DNA of 64,000 nucleotides from Antennarius striatus. Lineage: Eukaryota > Chordata > Actinopteri > Lophiiformes > Antennariidae. Where the stretch lies: positions 6,485,501 to 6,549,500 of the forward strand of contig NC_090795.1 of the NCBI RefSeq assembly GCF_040054535.1, read 5' to 3'. The position numbers and the translations under genes are program-made. This document shows positions 22,500 through 42,369 of the stretch, piece by piece; position 1 is the first letter of the stretch, and each line of letters starts with the position of its first letter. The notes under the pieces are model-generated. The model was not told the origin of the DNA. It did not search any database and was given only the letters and a program-made list of their open reading frames with translations.

Positions 22500-25400
22500 G
22501 AAGAGGGTCATCTGAGGATGAGGACGCAGAGATCTCATAACACGTTCCCGTCTTACGAGTCAGTTTGCTAGATGCAGCTGAGATAAATGATTTAATGTTT
22601 ATATTCAGAGATCAAAGTTTCACTGGACGATGTTCATGTAAATTTTTAACAGATCAAGTGAGTACATGGTTATAATGTAATGTTAACCTTTAAGTTAAGT
22701 CTATAAAAAGGCTAACATTTTCACTGGAGACCCCACTCTACTGCTAAATGCTGTGTCTGGGCTGCCACAATAATTTCATTGTGTGCAGAGGAATGCCAGC
22801 ACAACACATGACTTGAAAATGATCCAAACTCGCTGCTTCTCTTCAGAGCTCTGTTTTGCTGCTCATAACGTGCAGATTAAACAAACTTCTTCTGGCGAGT
22901 GCCCCCAAGATATTTTGTTCATCTAGCAGTCAGGTGAGTCTACAATCACCAAGCCTCGGGTGTGTTTCTCCAGGCCGCCCCCTCATTGTTGCTGTTTAGT
23001 ATTGTGACCTTTAGATTTATCCTACCCATAGACGGTTTGTAATTACCACAGGAAAACATTGGCACACTTCATTAGGCTCCCCAGCCCCGGGACAGAAAGG
23101 GTAGCAACACTGCTTGCAAACCGGCTGCAACATATGGCCTCCTAACTAAGCCTGTAGTCTTTTGTTATGAAGGCAGTAGGTTAGCATGATTACATCATGC
23201 ATGGCTGTGCATGTTCTTCCATACATTGAGCCATACAACAACAGAGCTGGGCCCCAATGTATGGTATACATTAGAAAACACACTGTGTATGTGTCAGTTC
23301 AGTTTGGTACCACACAGATCTCAGTTCACATTCAAGCTCCAGAGGCTCTTAATTTATTCCCTAATATAGAAGAGAAGTATTTTATTTTTATTAGATTGTA
23401 TTCTATTAAAACTAAACTAATTATCTTTAACTGTCAGCAATGGCTCATATGACTTCACATGATGTTGAAGGAGCCACCTTTGGATAACAAGCTCTTCTGA
23501 GCCTTTTGGGTTCTTTCAGCGCTTTATTTTCGAGCTTTATGGCTTTGGTTCTCCACTCTTAGAAACACCACTACCACTCACTGTTGTGAATTTAGAGGTT
23601 AGAGAACTTGTACATCTGCTGTTTACTGCCCAAACCAATCATATTAAGTGTTTTTAGCTCAAAAATATTGCTTTAATTATAATCCAGAAATGCAGGGTGT
23701 ATAAAGGCTATCGTTTTTATTGAACGTCTTAGGCCTTGTAAAAGGAGCGAGCTGCCACACGGAAACCAAATCCTTCCTGTAGATAAGACGGTTTCTTCTA
23801 CTCTGTGCTGTTGTGTCCATCAGGACAAAACAGTCTGCTGTCTCTAGACACTAACTTGTCCCTTCAGGCTGCCGACTGTTACCATTAATCCTACAAAAAA
23901 AAAAATTAAAAATCCACTAGTACTATCTCTAGGCTGAGTATTTCTAACTAAGAAAATCTTCTGCCCTAACAGTCTCCATTGATGAAGTTGACTCAGTGCG
24001 GAAGGGCCGTCAGTCCGAGGGGCTCAACAAACACACCGACCCCGGCGTTGAAGAGCAGTGCTTTTCCATCATCTTCAAAGGTCGCAAGAAAAACCTCGAC
24101 CTGATGGCATCCAATCGTGAAGAGGCAAAGCAGTGGGTCAGCGGCATCGACAAGATCCTCAGCAAGCTGCGCACCCTCAGCCGCCAGCAGAAGAGAGAGC
24201 AGTATCCTAGAAAAACAGTCTGTATCTGAGTGTATTCGCCTGTTCTTACCTGGTTTTTTATTTCCACTATATTGAATTCATTTGTGTGCTTTGATATAAT
24301 ACACGTAAACATAATCCTTACATCTGGGCGTCAGCTGGATAATTAACTGCATGCGAAAAGCAGACAAGAATGCTGACAATCAGATGACTCTGAAGGAGCT
24401 GAAGTATTTCCTGCGACACATCAACGTTGAAGTGGACGACACTTACGCAGAGGAAATTTTTAAGGTGAGTTCATTGGATTATTCTCATGCTGCGCAGCCA
24501 GATTGTTAGTTTCACATCCGTAAATGTGTAGCTGGTCAAACTTAAAGTCCGCTATGTTTGTTTGAATGATTGTTTAATCGTGTGATGTGTTGCACAGAAA
24601 TGCGACACGTCTAATTCAGGCTCGCTAGAGGGTCCAGAGATCAAACATTTCTACGATCTGCTGACGCATCGAGAGGAGATAGATGTGATTTATGGGAAGT
24701 ACGCGGAAACACGGGGTCAGATGAGCACCAGAAACCTGCTGAACTTCCTACTGAATGAACAGAGAGAACAGGCGTCCATGGAGGATGCGCTAAAGCTGAT
24801 AGAAAAATACGAAGTGGACGAGACTGGTATGGCTAATAAAGAAAGTTTTTTCACAACACACAATATTGTTCACCGGCGTTTTCATCATGCCTGTCCTGTC
24901 TGTCTACCAGCAAAGCAGAGTAAGCGGATGACCAAAGACGGCTTCTTGATGTACCTGCACCAGGAGGACGGCTCCATCTTGAATCCAGCTCATAAAGTGA
25001 TTTACCAGGACATGCACCAGCCCCTCAACCACTACTTCATCTCCTCCTCACACAACACGTACTTGATGGAGGACCAGCTCAGAGGACCCAGCAGCACAGA
25101 AGCCTACATAAAGTAAGTGCTTTATGCAGGCTTTCTTTTTCTTTTTCCATGAAACAGAGTTTGACTGTGAAATATTTGCCTCCAGGCTCCTATGCTTCTG
25201 TGCAGACATGAAATTCATTCACTTGAGAAAACAGTTTCTGCCCTGGTTACTTTTTTTCTTTTTTTTTATTTCACAAAAGAAATCTCATTAATCCAGAAAG
25301 GCAGACTAAGATTTTGTTTTTCATGGAAATATCTGTTTTTTCTAACCAAATAGGATGATTATCTTGTGAAATCAGAAAAATAGGGCAGAGATTTGCATTA

Positions 25401-28400
25401 TACTTTTTGTATTTAAAGCAAAATCTGGACCTACAAACATATTTTGTACATTTCTACCTTTCTTCGCTCTAAAAAACTATTTATTTGCATTTAGTCCAAT
25501 TAGACATGTGTAATCTGTACATATTTGATTTTTTTTATGATGAAACACTTATTTTACCTTAGTTGACCAAACTGACCATATCATATTATGCTTATTAAAA
25601 GCTGACATTGCAATACATTTCTACAGTATCCTCTATGTTGTGGTGAAGCAGTTTTCTCCAGATGACTTGAAACTCTCTGCCAGGACCCTTTTAATTGGAG
25701 AAGGCAGGCAGTTATTCATGCCCAAAGTATAATTAAAAGGCATGCAGTGAATTATTCCTCCTCATGACTCCAGACACAATCTGGCTAATCTTGTATCACG
25801 TGTTGGCTGCAGTGACGCAGATCTGATGCTGAGGGTATAACCAGCATAACTCTCCTCCACTCACTGTGCATGTCAAACATCTTCTGTAAATTAATCATGG
25901 GGAATGAGAACCATGACTGCTTTCCTTAGGCCTCTTTCACATCAGCCCTCCGGCGATCTTACGATTGCACATGGGCGCATTGTGTTGATGATGGTGATGT
26001 AATTACATGTCTGAATTTAAATTAGTAGCAAATAAAATGTTGCCCTGCTCCCTCAAGCTTTTGATCAGAGGTTTTTATGAAGAATTTTTATTATTCAGAG
26101 CACTGATGAAGAGCTGTCGCTGCGTGGAACTGGACTGTTGGGACGGGGCTAATGGCGAGCCTGTTATTTACCACGGCTACACACTCACATCCAAAGTGTT
26201 GTTCAGAGATGTTATTAAAGTCATCAAGGAGTTTGCATTCAAAGTACGTTGGATATTGCTTCACATCACAGGATTACATTTCATTTCCTGTCTGTTTGTT
26301 ATCAGTCATGCAGATATGAACTGTTTGAGGCTGAGCGTCACTTTCGTTTTGTTTTTTTTTCCCAGACATCTGACTATCCGGTCATCCTCTCCTTAGAGAA
26401 CCACTGCACAGTGGAGCAGCAGAAGCTCATGGCGCATCATCTGATCTCCATCCTGGGTGACGCGCTGGTCACAAAGCCTCTGGGGGACACCATGCCCACC
26501 AACTTCCCCTCGCCTGAGGTGTGTTTCCTTTAATAACAGTCACCGTTAAAAATTAGAGAACCACCATCCCAGATGTTTTTCAAGTCCCTGGTTACTTTTA
26601 CTTAATAAAAACATTTATGATGGAATTACACAATGCCATCAACCTCATTATGTGAGCACCAAATTACCGATGCAATCAATTTCACTCCTCTCCTCCCCCT
26701 CTTTTATCACTGCAGCCTGTGTTTATGAGAGGTTGGAGAGCAGTTGTTTATTAACTAATATGTTATTACAACAAATGATTACGAGGTTGGGCAGCCTGTG
26801 GGACGACACGTTCGATAAGCGGGGTTGTTTCTCGAAGGGATTTAATGTGTTTACGCAGAAGATGATAGGGATAGTTTGCTTGAAAATCAAAATCATTAAA
26901 TTATTATGGTATGTAGATGTTGTTTACATTCTTAAACCACCCTTTGAGGAGCTTTTTTTGCATACATTCTTTTTTTCTTCCTTGTTCCGCTCCTATTTTT
27001 CTCCATAGCACATCAAATACTTTTTCAGACATTTCCAATAACATTTTCAAGCACATTTATGCACCTTTTTGTCACCCTTAAGTGAAATTAAAGTGAGTCT
27101 TTACACAACCTGTCTGGATCAGCTGTTGAGAGGTTGAGGAAAGCAATTACCCGTTCTCAAGCTGTTGAATATTAAGAATACGCTTCTCTGTACTCGAGAT
27201 TTATCTGCCACATTTGTGTGTGCAGTCCTTATCTCGAGTTTTATTACTATAAATTCAGCAACAGCACGTCAAAACACATTTCTTGTTTTTGCTCAGGAGC
27301 TGAAGGGTAGGTTCCTCATCAAGGGAAAGCGACTTAACAAACTGAACACTGTCTTCAACAACAACAACACTGTCGAGGAAGGCACCGTGTCTGAGGAGGA
27401 TGAGGCTGCAGATGTTAAGGAAAACGGCCAAAAAGCAAAACCAAAGGTCTGTTGAGAGCTTTTTATTCAATGGTAATTGCTTTACATTAATTGCGACAAT
27501 AACTTCTATCTCCTTTTCTTTCAGAAATCAAAAATCAAACTTGCCAAACAGCTCTCAGATGTCGTCGTCTACTGCAAGAGTGTCCATTTCAATGGCTTTG
27601 AACACGCCAAGGACAGCCTTTCTTTCTATGAGATGTCATCCTTCAAGGAGAGTAAAGCTTTCAACCTGGCAGACACTTCAGGTAAACACCATCCTATTGA
27701 CAAGTATGATTGTGGTTTTTTCATCTAGTTGAAGTGTGTGAATGAATGTAATCTCGTAGCTACTGCATTCATCCATCACAACACGGACAAACTCAGTCGG
27801 ATCTACCCGGCTGGCTCCAGAACTGACTCCTCCAACTACAACCCAGTGCCCATGTGGAACGTTGGCTGCCAAATAGGTGCTGTTATAAGTACATGCAGAA
27901 ATCCAGCCATTTTTGCTGAACAGTACTAAAATCAACGTAATGGATTCACTCCCTTCTTCCTTCGTGGTTTGGTTTTTAGTGGCATTGAATTTCCAGACTC
28001 CCCACAAGGAGATGCACATAAACCAGGGTCGATTTCTGCCCAATGGTTTCTCTGGCTACATCCTGAAACCAGAATATATGAGAAGCCAGTCATCCCAGTT
28101 TGATCCCGACACATTACCCAAAGGGCCCTGGCTGCAAAAGAAGGTCTTTCATGTTATGGTGAGATTTATTTTAGATAAAAAAAACTGAATATTAAATAAG
28201 TGGAGTTTACTTTTGCATAGCTTGTTCATTTGCTAGAAATATTTGTTCTCCCTATAGACCAATTTTGAATTCTGATAAAATATTTGCTAAGGAAATTTTC
28301 CTGTGTTGTTTCAGTTTTTCAAGCTTGGCTTCTCTGTTTCTTGGCAGTACTTGTCTGTGATCTTAGTGATGGGAACCTTTTATGTGATGGGAACTTGTCT

Positions 28401-29223
28401 AATGTGTTTATGCACATGAGAAAACCCTAAAACCACCCCATGCTAATAGTAGTGGAAAAAAATCACTACAGGGTGCAGTCAGGCTTTTTTAAATTTGAAT
28501 TTGCATGATAACTTTAAACTCTCCATACAGTATGCATGGTTTTATCTGTATATTTGTGTTGTGTAATGCTTTCTATTTTCCATTCCGATGAAAAGGTAAT
28601 TTCAGCTCAGCAGTTGCCGAAAATCAACAAAGACAAACAAAAATCCATTGTTGACCCTCTGGTGAGAGTCGAGCTTTACGGTGTCCAAGCAGACAATGCC
28701 AGCAAGGAGACACACCACATTGAAAACAACGGTGAGCACTGGATTAATGAACAGATGTTTTCTCTTCTTTTTTTAGAATAAATGTAACATAATTAATGTG
28801 GAAATGTAATTATATTCTGTACCTGATATCATGGTAAATAATCATCCTTCTCTGCAGGGTTCAACCCAATGTGGAATGAGAGATTCCAGTTTAATATTCA
28901 TGTCCCAGACCTGGTGATGGTGCGGTTTGTGGTGGAGGACTATGACTCAACATCCCAGAATGATCTCATTGGGCAGTATTGTCTACCACTCACCAGTGTA
29001 CAGAACGGTGCGTGAATTTTTCATTTTTGACTTCGGTTTGTTCCATTTGTTAATACTTGAAGGGTGTTGACTACATTTTGCTGACAAAGCCAAAACTCAC
29101 TTCCTTCCCTTTTTTTTTTTTTAAATTCCAGGGTACCGACACATCCCACTGCTAACCAAAAGAGGAGATGTCATCTGCTCTGCTGGACTGTTTCTGCATC
29201 TCATGCTCATCGATGCAGAGTAG
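18278..29223 (+). CDS. plcd1: Phospholipase C delta 1 (complete, 15 exons, alternative first exons)
   Basis: Exons: 18278-18323 (1a) or 19345-19444 (1b), then 20954-21112, 23973-24201, 24335-24464, 24598-24826, 24911-25112, 26099-26243, 26366-26518, 27297-27446, 27525-27681, 27760-27876, 27980-28158, 28596-28731, 28858-29007, 29132-29223. The product is 757 aa (1a) or 775 aa (1b), close to human 756/777. It hydrolyses PIP2 to IP3 and diacylglycerol at membranes. Order in the 1b form: PH domain (about 37-160, [20 protein letters not shown]), EF-hands (loop [12 protein letters not shown] near 175), catalytic X box (SSSHNTYL with His near 330; [15 protein letters not shown] with His near 375), acidic X-Y linker ([13 protein letters not shown]), Y box ([16 protein letters not shown]), and C-terminal C2 domain ([15 protein letters not shown]). 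Both catalytic histidines and the metal-site acids are present, so activity is expected. The 1a start is the ATG preceding a GTGAGT donor in the same phase as 1b. Confidence 0.97.
19345..19444 (+). CDS. plcd1: PLCD1 alternative first exon 1b
   Basis: This exon encodes 33 residues that begin [16 protein letters not shown] and end QENGRRLG, before a GTGAGT donor. It splices in phase 1 to exon 2 at 20954, as exon 1a does. It resembles the N-terminus I recall for the longer human PLCD1 isoform, including the shared ending NGRRLG. That conservation suggests a second real promoter about 1 kb inside the gene. Confidence 0.85.
21152..21244 (+). repeat. (TTC)n followed by (TAT)n microsatellite
   Basis: About 20 bases of TTC units run into about 72 bases of uninterrupted ATT/TAT units (roughly 24 copies) in PLCD1 intron 2, just 40 bp after the exon 2 donor. 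Confidence 0.97.
22414..22496 (+). repeat. (CA)n microsatellite
   Basis: About 40 CA units with one interruption near the left end, in PLCD1 intron 2. Probably length-polymorphic. Confidence 0.97.
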
Positions 29224-30067
29224 ACTGGTATTCAGCTAAATATACCAGCAGCAGCATTTTCAGAGGACTCGAAAGGAATTTGAACACATTGAAAACAAAA
29301 TTAAAGAACTGTCACGACATGTTTATTAATTTTATTTGTTGGAAAATAGAATGTGTCATCTGCAGCTACTTACTCACTGTTGTCTGGGTAACACTACCCT
29401 GTTGTAATTTTAGCTTTTTAAAGGAGCTTAGTGGACAATGTCTGTGTGGAACCTATTTAAAGAAAGTCATTAAACTATTGCTACCATACTAGAAGGAAGT
29501 ACAGTCATTGGAACAAGAGGGTGTAGATTCCATCTGAAGACATGATGTGTAATTTTTAAATATGAATAAACAATAATAATAAGTATAAAATACATATTTT
29601 TATATTTTCCTTTGGATCATACAAACAGTATCAATGCTCACAGAAATGATAAGCTGTATTTATCAAGCAACACAAGCAGTTAACTTTACGCAGTGTTTAA
29701 AGACTTTCAACTAGTACAATCTGTTCTCTGCATTGTTCTGTACAATGCTGTAATGGTATTATTTCCATTGAGAGAAAGTTAAGTGTGTTTTGCAAGCAAT
29801 TAGTCATCCATTCATTTTGAAAGCAGATTGTCCTGTAAAGATGACTCCACAACCTTTGAGTGTGTTTTTATTACAGTGAGTATATTGATTGTCATGTGAA
29901 GCTGCTCTAAACCATGTTTAATTCCATCAAGTGTTAAGCGTCAAGCAAATCCTAATATTCCTTATGATGCTTTATTTTTATTTTTCAATCCCTGACGTGT
30001 TACAAAATGGGGTTTTTTTTGGTTTTTGTTGCACTTTCAAATAAAACCAGCAGAGTCCCTGAATAAA
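29224..30067 (+). other. PLCD1 3' UTR (approximate end)
   Basis: Noncoding sequence after the PLCD1 stop. AATAAA signals occur at 29565-29570, 30040-30045 and 30062-30067, so more than one polyadenylation site is possible. The 3' UTR of the convergent VILL gene ends only about 180 bp further on. Confidence 0.5.
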
Positions 30068-30265
30068 GGTTTCTACGTGTTTCCTCACAATAGCAGAGCA
30101 ATCAATAATAATGTGAACGTTAAATCATGGTGTTAAAATGTAATTAATTATAATAATAAGGTAATTCTTGTAAACATTGAACATTTATGTGTTTCCTCAC
30201 AATAAGTGAAATGATCAAGGCCAATCCAATCTGTCTTCACAACAGTTAAAAGGCTGCTTTAATTT

Positions 30266-30271
30266 TTTATT
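30266..30271 (-). terminator. VILL poly(A) signal
   Basis: AATAAA on the minus strand about 80 bases after the VILL stop at 30351-30353. A second overlapping copy lies at 30273-30278. Confidence 0.55.
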
Positions 30272-30350
30272 TTTTATTTTTGCTGTAATTTGTACAAATT
30301 ATTGCCACACATTACAGTGACAGATTGTGAAACGATTCGGTGGTTATTCA

Positions 30351-36970
<6,620 letters not shown>

Positions 36971-39372
36971 TCTGATGAACTGAAACGACGTAAGACAAGA
37001 AACAGTTTTTAACCTGAAGTGAACTATTGATCTTTTGCTGTGTGTAAATAATAATAAACATATATAAAGGTATACATTTGAGATGCCTAATGAAAATGAG
37101 CAAAGAGATAATGATAGAAATGCAAATGTCTTAGTGACGTGACATTTTTTTGGCAGACTTTATTTTAAAAACACATTTAGTTTACAATATTTACAGTAAT
37201 ATTTTTTTAAAAATTCCATTCCAAGGCAATTTAAACAAAGAAGCAAATAAATTTCTACTTGCACATAAATAACTGTTAAATTTTATATTAGAATGATACC
37301 AAATAAAGCTAAATTATTTGCAATAACTAATCAAATTTATCCTCTTTTGTCTTACTACGCTATTTTGAACATAGGATTTTCAATGAAAATGTAATAATAA
37401 TACATTTTATACTTTTAATTTGCAGCATTTTTTTAAAAAGCAAAATAGCATAAAAAAAATATTTGTCACTACATGAACATGAAAACAACAAAAATGATCT
37501 TCTTCACACATACAGCAGATGTGGAGCATCATGTTTCAACACAATACCAGCCCTCCTTTAGCTCTCAGTTTTGTTCTCCACCAGCTGCCTGAGAATACGT
37601 GTTACAACCTTACATACTCGATGAGAAAACACGTTTTCAATTACAATTCCAAAGTACTTCAACAGAGAAACGCTGAAGCCTCTTATACTAATCCTTACAA
37701 GTTCCCTATCTTTTCACTGGAAACAGATGTCTCTGACATAACCAGTCAACCTTTTCAAAAGATTGAATCTCCAACAGTGATACATCACTAATCCCCCTAA
37801 TGAGTGTCATCCTGGCTCCATAGCAGCATACAAGTTCTGCAATCAGTGATGCTTAAACCGCCTCTTGACTAAACCATCAAAAACAACAGCACTGATAAGT
37901 CACACTGTATCACCAGCTGAGCCAAGAACACAGGCTTAGTGGTGACACTGGTTTTTGTCGGCTGTTATGTTGCTGACACAATAACATGAAAATATACAGG
38001 ATATAAGCTCCACAAACTCATGGTTGTTGTTTTTTGTTTTTTTTTTGGGGGGGAGGGGTGTTCAGAAAGATGGAGGAACTGTGTCTGAGGTTGTCCAGAG
38101 GAGAAATAATCTTGGATTTATGGATGACATCCATCCTCAGACAAATCTCCAGGTCAGATAAAAACGTCTTAGAGGCAGTGATTGATTAAGAGTTTCTTTG
38201 AGACACGTCTGGTCATCTGTACTGTACCAGGGTGTTCCCCACTCCTTTTATTAATACTGTCATGACTTTGGTATTCTGGTAATCAGATAAAAAGGTGAGG
38301 CCTGCAGAGCAAACACACACAAAAAAAGGGTTGGCACTGAAATTAAATGATATGACTTGGGCTGAAGTTACAAATACTTCTCCTGTGCGAGTCTGAGAAC
38401 AGAGAGGCTGATTCATAATCCAGTCATAATATCACGAACACAGAAATAGCTGCTGGTTAAAAACAGCATTAAAACGAGATAAATCTTTCACTTTGGACAC
38501 AAGTAATGACCTGTGAATGCTGAAATGGCATTATTGATCAAAGAACAGTTAGACCCTTACCTAACTGAGAGCGATTATCTCGGTTATTAGCCATCATTAA
38601 TGACTGGTTATAGTAGTCAAGGGTTAGGGGCGACATAACTCCTGACATTTGTCGCTGATTAGGTTTAAAGTACAAGTACATAACCAGTCACTGCTTATCC
38701 ATGGTTTCAATGGTCAAACATGGATTTATTTCTGACACATAATGAAATAAACTGTTATAATAAAGATATTAATAATAATTGCATCTGTTTACGGCTTGTT
38801 TGTCTTCATGTGTTGGAAAGGTGAATATCTAAATGTAAGATTTAAGCTCTGTAATCATATCTATTATTCCCTTCAAATGAATAAAATATACATTAATCAT
38901 TAATGAATGTCGAGAGTGATATCACGGACAATCTTTGTTCCTGTCATTCACTTTAAAGTATTCCTTTTCATCAATCTGTTTTCCTTTTTCATCTCCCTGT
39001 TGTGAGTTTTAAAAGGATTGATTGATCTGGCCTATGCAATCTGATCCCACCCAGAGGCAATGACAAAGAAATGAACAAACAATATCTGAAAAGATTGCAG
39101 ACAAGCCATGCTTCTATTATTGTGACAGGAAAGACTAGTTCCACATTATTTACGCAGCTGTGCTCATTGACCCTACTTATAAAATGACCTCTGTGGATGC
39201 TTTCAATCTGTTCATCTCCCTTTACACAGAATGATAGAGGTTTTAAAACAGCACAGGAAGTCTGTCTGGAGGACTGATTTACAACAAATTGCAGCGACTC
39301 AGATATAAGAAAAAGAGGAATATTGAAAGTAATCTAATGAGATATCTTACCAAAATAAAAGTCTCATCTTAC
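36971..39372 (-). other. VILL 5' UTR remnant and first intron
   Basis: A TTTCAG acceptor ends at 36980, nine bases upstream of the VILL ATG, so the transcript has an upstream noncoding exon. The 2.4-kb intron is AT-rich, with a T-run and G-run at 38029-38060 and no coding exon seen. Confidence 0.6.
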
Positions 39373-39565
39373 CTTGTCTTGTGTCTGGCGGAAGGATGTC
39401 CTGGGCGTCTCCTGCAAGTTGTGGAAGGAGATTAGTGCGATGATGTCTTTACGCAAGGCAGAGACTCTGCTTGTACCTCTGTGTGCAGACTGGAGTGTGT
39501 GCGGCAGAGAGAGTTGGGTGTATTTGTCTCCACACCCTGGTATGAACACACCTGCAATTTCCTGG
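39373..39565 (-). other. vill: Probable VILL noncoding exon 1
   Basis: On the minus strand this stretch ends with ...CAAGACAAG followed by a good donor (GTAAGATG) at 39372. A TATA-like TATTTAA lies on the same strand at 39596-39590, placing transcription start near 39560. The upstream limit is an estimate. Confidence 0.5.
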
Positions 39566-39589
39566 GTCGATATTTACAGTACAAAGACC

Positions 39590-39596
39590 TTAAATA
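39590..39596 (-). promoter_or_regulatory. TATA-like box of VILL
   Basis: TATTTAA on the minus strand, about 30 bp upstream of the estimated start of the VILL leader exon. The call depends on that exon being right. Confidence 0.4.
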
Positions 39597-40187
39597 CGCC
39601 TATGCTTACATTGTTTCCAGGCCCTCAGAAAAAAGAAAAAAAAAGTAAAGCCCTTCTGGCTTGTTTTGCAAATGAATGACGGCCACATAGTCAAGATCTT
39701 TGCAAAATTTTACATCCTGGATTGAGATGGACTGAAGCCTCATTTGATGTCCTGGTTGTGCTTTAAGCACCCAGCCAGAGTTTCTGTGCGGCTAAGCCCG
39801 CAGCAGCACAACAAGCATCACATGGGTCTCCTGACACTAATTATTCATTTCACAACTGTTATAACAAGTAGATGAGGGAATTGAACTCAACAGGCATTCA
39901 GTGGTATAGGGAAAGAGTCAGATGGGAAGGAATCTGTCGCTGGGTCGCTGCTCTGTAGGAGGAATGCTCCAAATTATTTAAAATGTGTGTATCTGGTCTC
40001 TGAGACGGCAGCAACAGCTTGCCTTCTGTCTGCTTATGACAATCATCCCTATCTAGTGATTACATCCTCAATAGATATGTTTCATCCCCAATTCTTATCA
40101 CTGATAAGACTTAATTTAATGCTTTTAACTTCATACCTATTGGGTCTAAAGCACTGTGGCAAGTCCAAAAGCTTTTGAGTCGATCCA

Positions 40188-40300
40188 CTGGACGTTAAGA
40201 AAGTTCTTGAAGACGTTTCGTCTCTCATCCAAGAGACTTCTTCAGTTGGAACTGAAGATAACCATGACCTGGATGACTGAGAACCTACACAGACACTGTG
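40188..40300 (+). repeat. Teleost interspersed repeat fragment
   Basis: Contains the hairpin GTCTCTCATCCAAGAGAC inside a longer imperfect inverted repeat, followed by cctggatgactgagaacc. I recognise this block as a sequence found at many places in fish genomes. Its family name is uncertain. Confidence 0.55.
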
Positions 40301-40555
40301 GCAAGATTGGATGATAGCACAGGGAATGCACCTTTAACCAAGAGTATGTGCAACACTGTTTATGGGCAATCAAGTTGTTGGACTAATATTTTATCAAGAG
40401 ACTGTGCAATACTGAATAGGCACAATTTGTGGTCAATGTAGTGTTTTACTAGGGAGTTATGCAATGCTTTAATAGGTGCACTATTTTGCTTAAACCTGAC
40501 TGGCATTGTGTCAGACCTCTTCATGGGAATTTGTGTCACTTCTTTTTACATCCCG

Positions 40556-40920
40556 TGAAGGGGGATGTATTGTAATCGTCGGTGTTTGTGTATTCGTCCC
40601 TCCGTCCGTTTGCTCACCAAATATCTTCGAAACATTTGCAGATAGAGAGATGAAACAAAAAGCACATTACTCGGGCGGCAAAGGGGATGAAAATGAGGTG
40701 ATGACCTCAACCTTGAGAAAACTAGGTCAAGGTCAAATTTCAACTTTTGTACTCAGGAACCGATTAAAGATAGAAAGACGAGGGAGAAGGCCAATGTGAG
40801 TAAGACCGTAGATGAAAGCTAGTGCTTTGATCAATGACAGTAGGTCAGAGCACTAGCTTTGATCTTTGACTTATGCAAGTAGGTCAGGGTAAAATTTTGA
40901 ATTCATAGGTGTTGTGGGAT
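40556..40920 (+). repeat. Probable interspersed repeat with AGGTCA motifs
   Basis: The block runs from about 'gaagggggatgtattgtaat' and includes a run of tccctccgtccg, a direct AGGTCAAGGTCA at 40724-40735, further aggtca half-sites, and inverted 12-bp arms at 40815-40826 and 40849-40860. The layout resembles widely dispersed animal repeats, but I cannot name the family. Confidence 0.45.
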
Positions 40921-42369
40921 ATTCCAGTCTGTGACTGCCTTGGTTCCTATTTTTGCATTGTTGTTCTCTGTGTATGTTAAAAGAAGTAACACCATGTACA
41001 AATGAGTTTCCCGATTGGTAAAACAAAGTCCCTGACCTGATCTAACCTGACCTACAGATACAAGAGAAAACAGTGGTGGGTGAGTTGCCTTTACTGCTAA
41101 GCACAAGCTTGAGATCAAGTCTGGCTGTAAACTTTAATTCCCAAATCTGCTTCCATCATTCCAAACATTTCCAAACTGGATGAACCACCTGTAAGTTCTC
41201 TTCTGTGTGAATCAACGATGAGGTTTCCTGCTGTTTCCTGCTCAGACATACATCAGTTACACTCATCCTTGTTTGATAAAGTTCACACAATTCCTGTCAG
41301 AGACTCCAAAAAACAGATTGTTATGTAACTAACCTGGTTTTCAAACAAAAAGGCTGAAGTTTTTCTTACCTTTGACCACATCTTTTTTTGTTTATATTCC
41401 ATTCCAATAGAATAAGATATTTTCACCAATGTGGTGAACCTCAGTCTTCACATATCTATGGAACAAGTGCAAAACTGAAAGAGGAAAAAACACCAGCAAC
41501 ACCAGAGCTCCTGAGGCTTAAACAATGGGCTCTGTAATGCCTAATCCACTGCTGCAAAGTGACGGCTACGTAAGCGGAAGCTAAAAGTTCACATCCAGAT
41601 ATCACATGAAGCTGTGCTCTCTGTTGCTCATTTACTAGTTTATGTCCCTATAATTAATGTACCTGCTGATCATAAAACTGTGAAGAAATTTGCACTCAAG
41701 CGTTGTTTCAAAGAAGCCCGAACGACTTCTTTGTTTAAATACAAGATTAAAACAAGTCTATTCAGAATGTAACGACAGACTACTGAAAAAAAAATGCATT
41801 TATACATTTTGTAATAGTTAAAGATGATAATCTACTTCTATAAAATGCTAATTTGATTTTGAAATTTGAAATTGATTAGTTGTCACGAAGATTGCAAGTC
41901 ATCGATAGACTCTTTGTGGATATTCGTTCCATTTAAGGCACATTTCTATGACAACTGAATGTTAGGGTTTGGGTCATTAAAGTTTGGATTAGGCTGTTGA
42001 AATTAGGCTTATAGCAGGAATTCATATTGGATATGCATAATATGAGTGAATGACAGATTACTTGTCTTCCTGAATGAACCTTTTAAAGAGTTTTCTATTC
42101 TCAGGATTAAACTATGAACCTCAAAAATATAGTTATAAATATATAAGTTGTCCTGAAAGATGCTTCTGAATTTCTTACCAAAGGGGGCCAGCAAGAACAA
42201 GCTGTCAGTCATTCAGAATTTACATAAGATCACTTTTAATCTGACAAAGAAGAAAATTGCTTGCTAATAGTTTATAGATCCAGCAGACATTATCATTACC
42301 CTGATGACTGTCAGAAAATTCTATTAGCTCTGGTTTTGGCTCCTCTAATTAACACAATATATTAATTAT

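Larger units (their letters stand above)
21113..23972 (+). other. PLCD1 intron 2, no exon seen
   Basis: The longest PLCD1 intron (2.86 kb) between PH-domain exons. It carries the (TTC)n/(TAT)n and (CA)n tracts listed separately. I see no coding exon or RNA gene. Confidence 0.7.
39600..42369. other. VILL-CTDSPL intergenic region, repeat-rich
   Basis: This gap lies between the VILL promoter and the CTDSPL 3' end. It contains two probable interspersed repeats (40188-40300 and 40556-40920) and AT-rich DNA. No gene was identified. Confidence 0.65.

Noticed and set aside
24831..24909. PLCD1 coding sequence continuing through the 84-base intron.
   Set aside because: Good GT-AG signals are present, and removing it yields the conserved junction [17 protein letters not shown] sequence. 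Kept only as a retention possibility.
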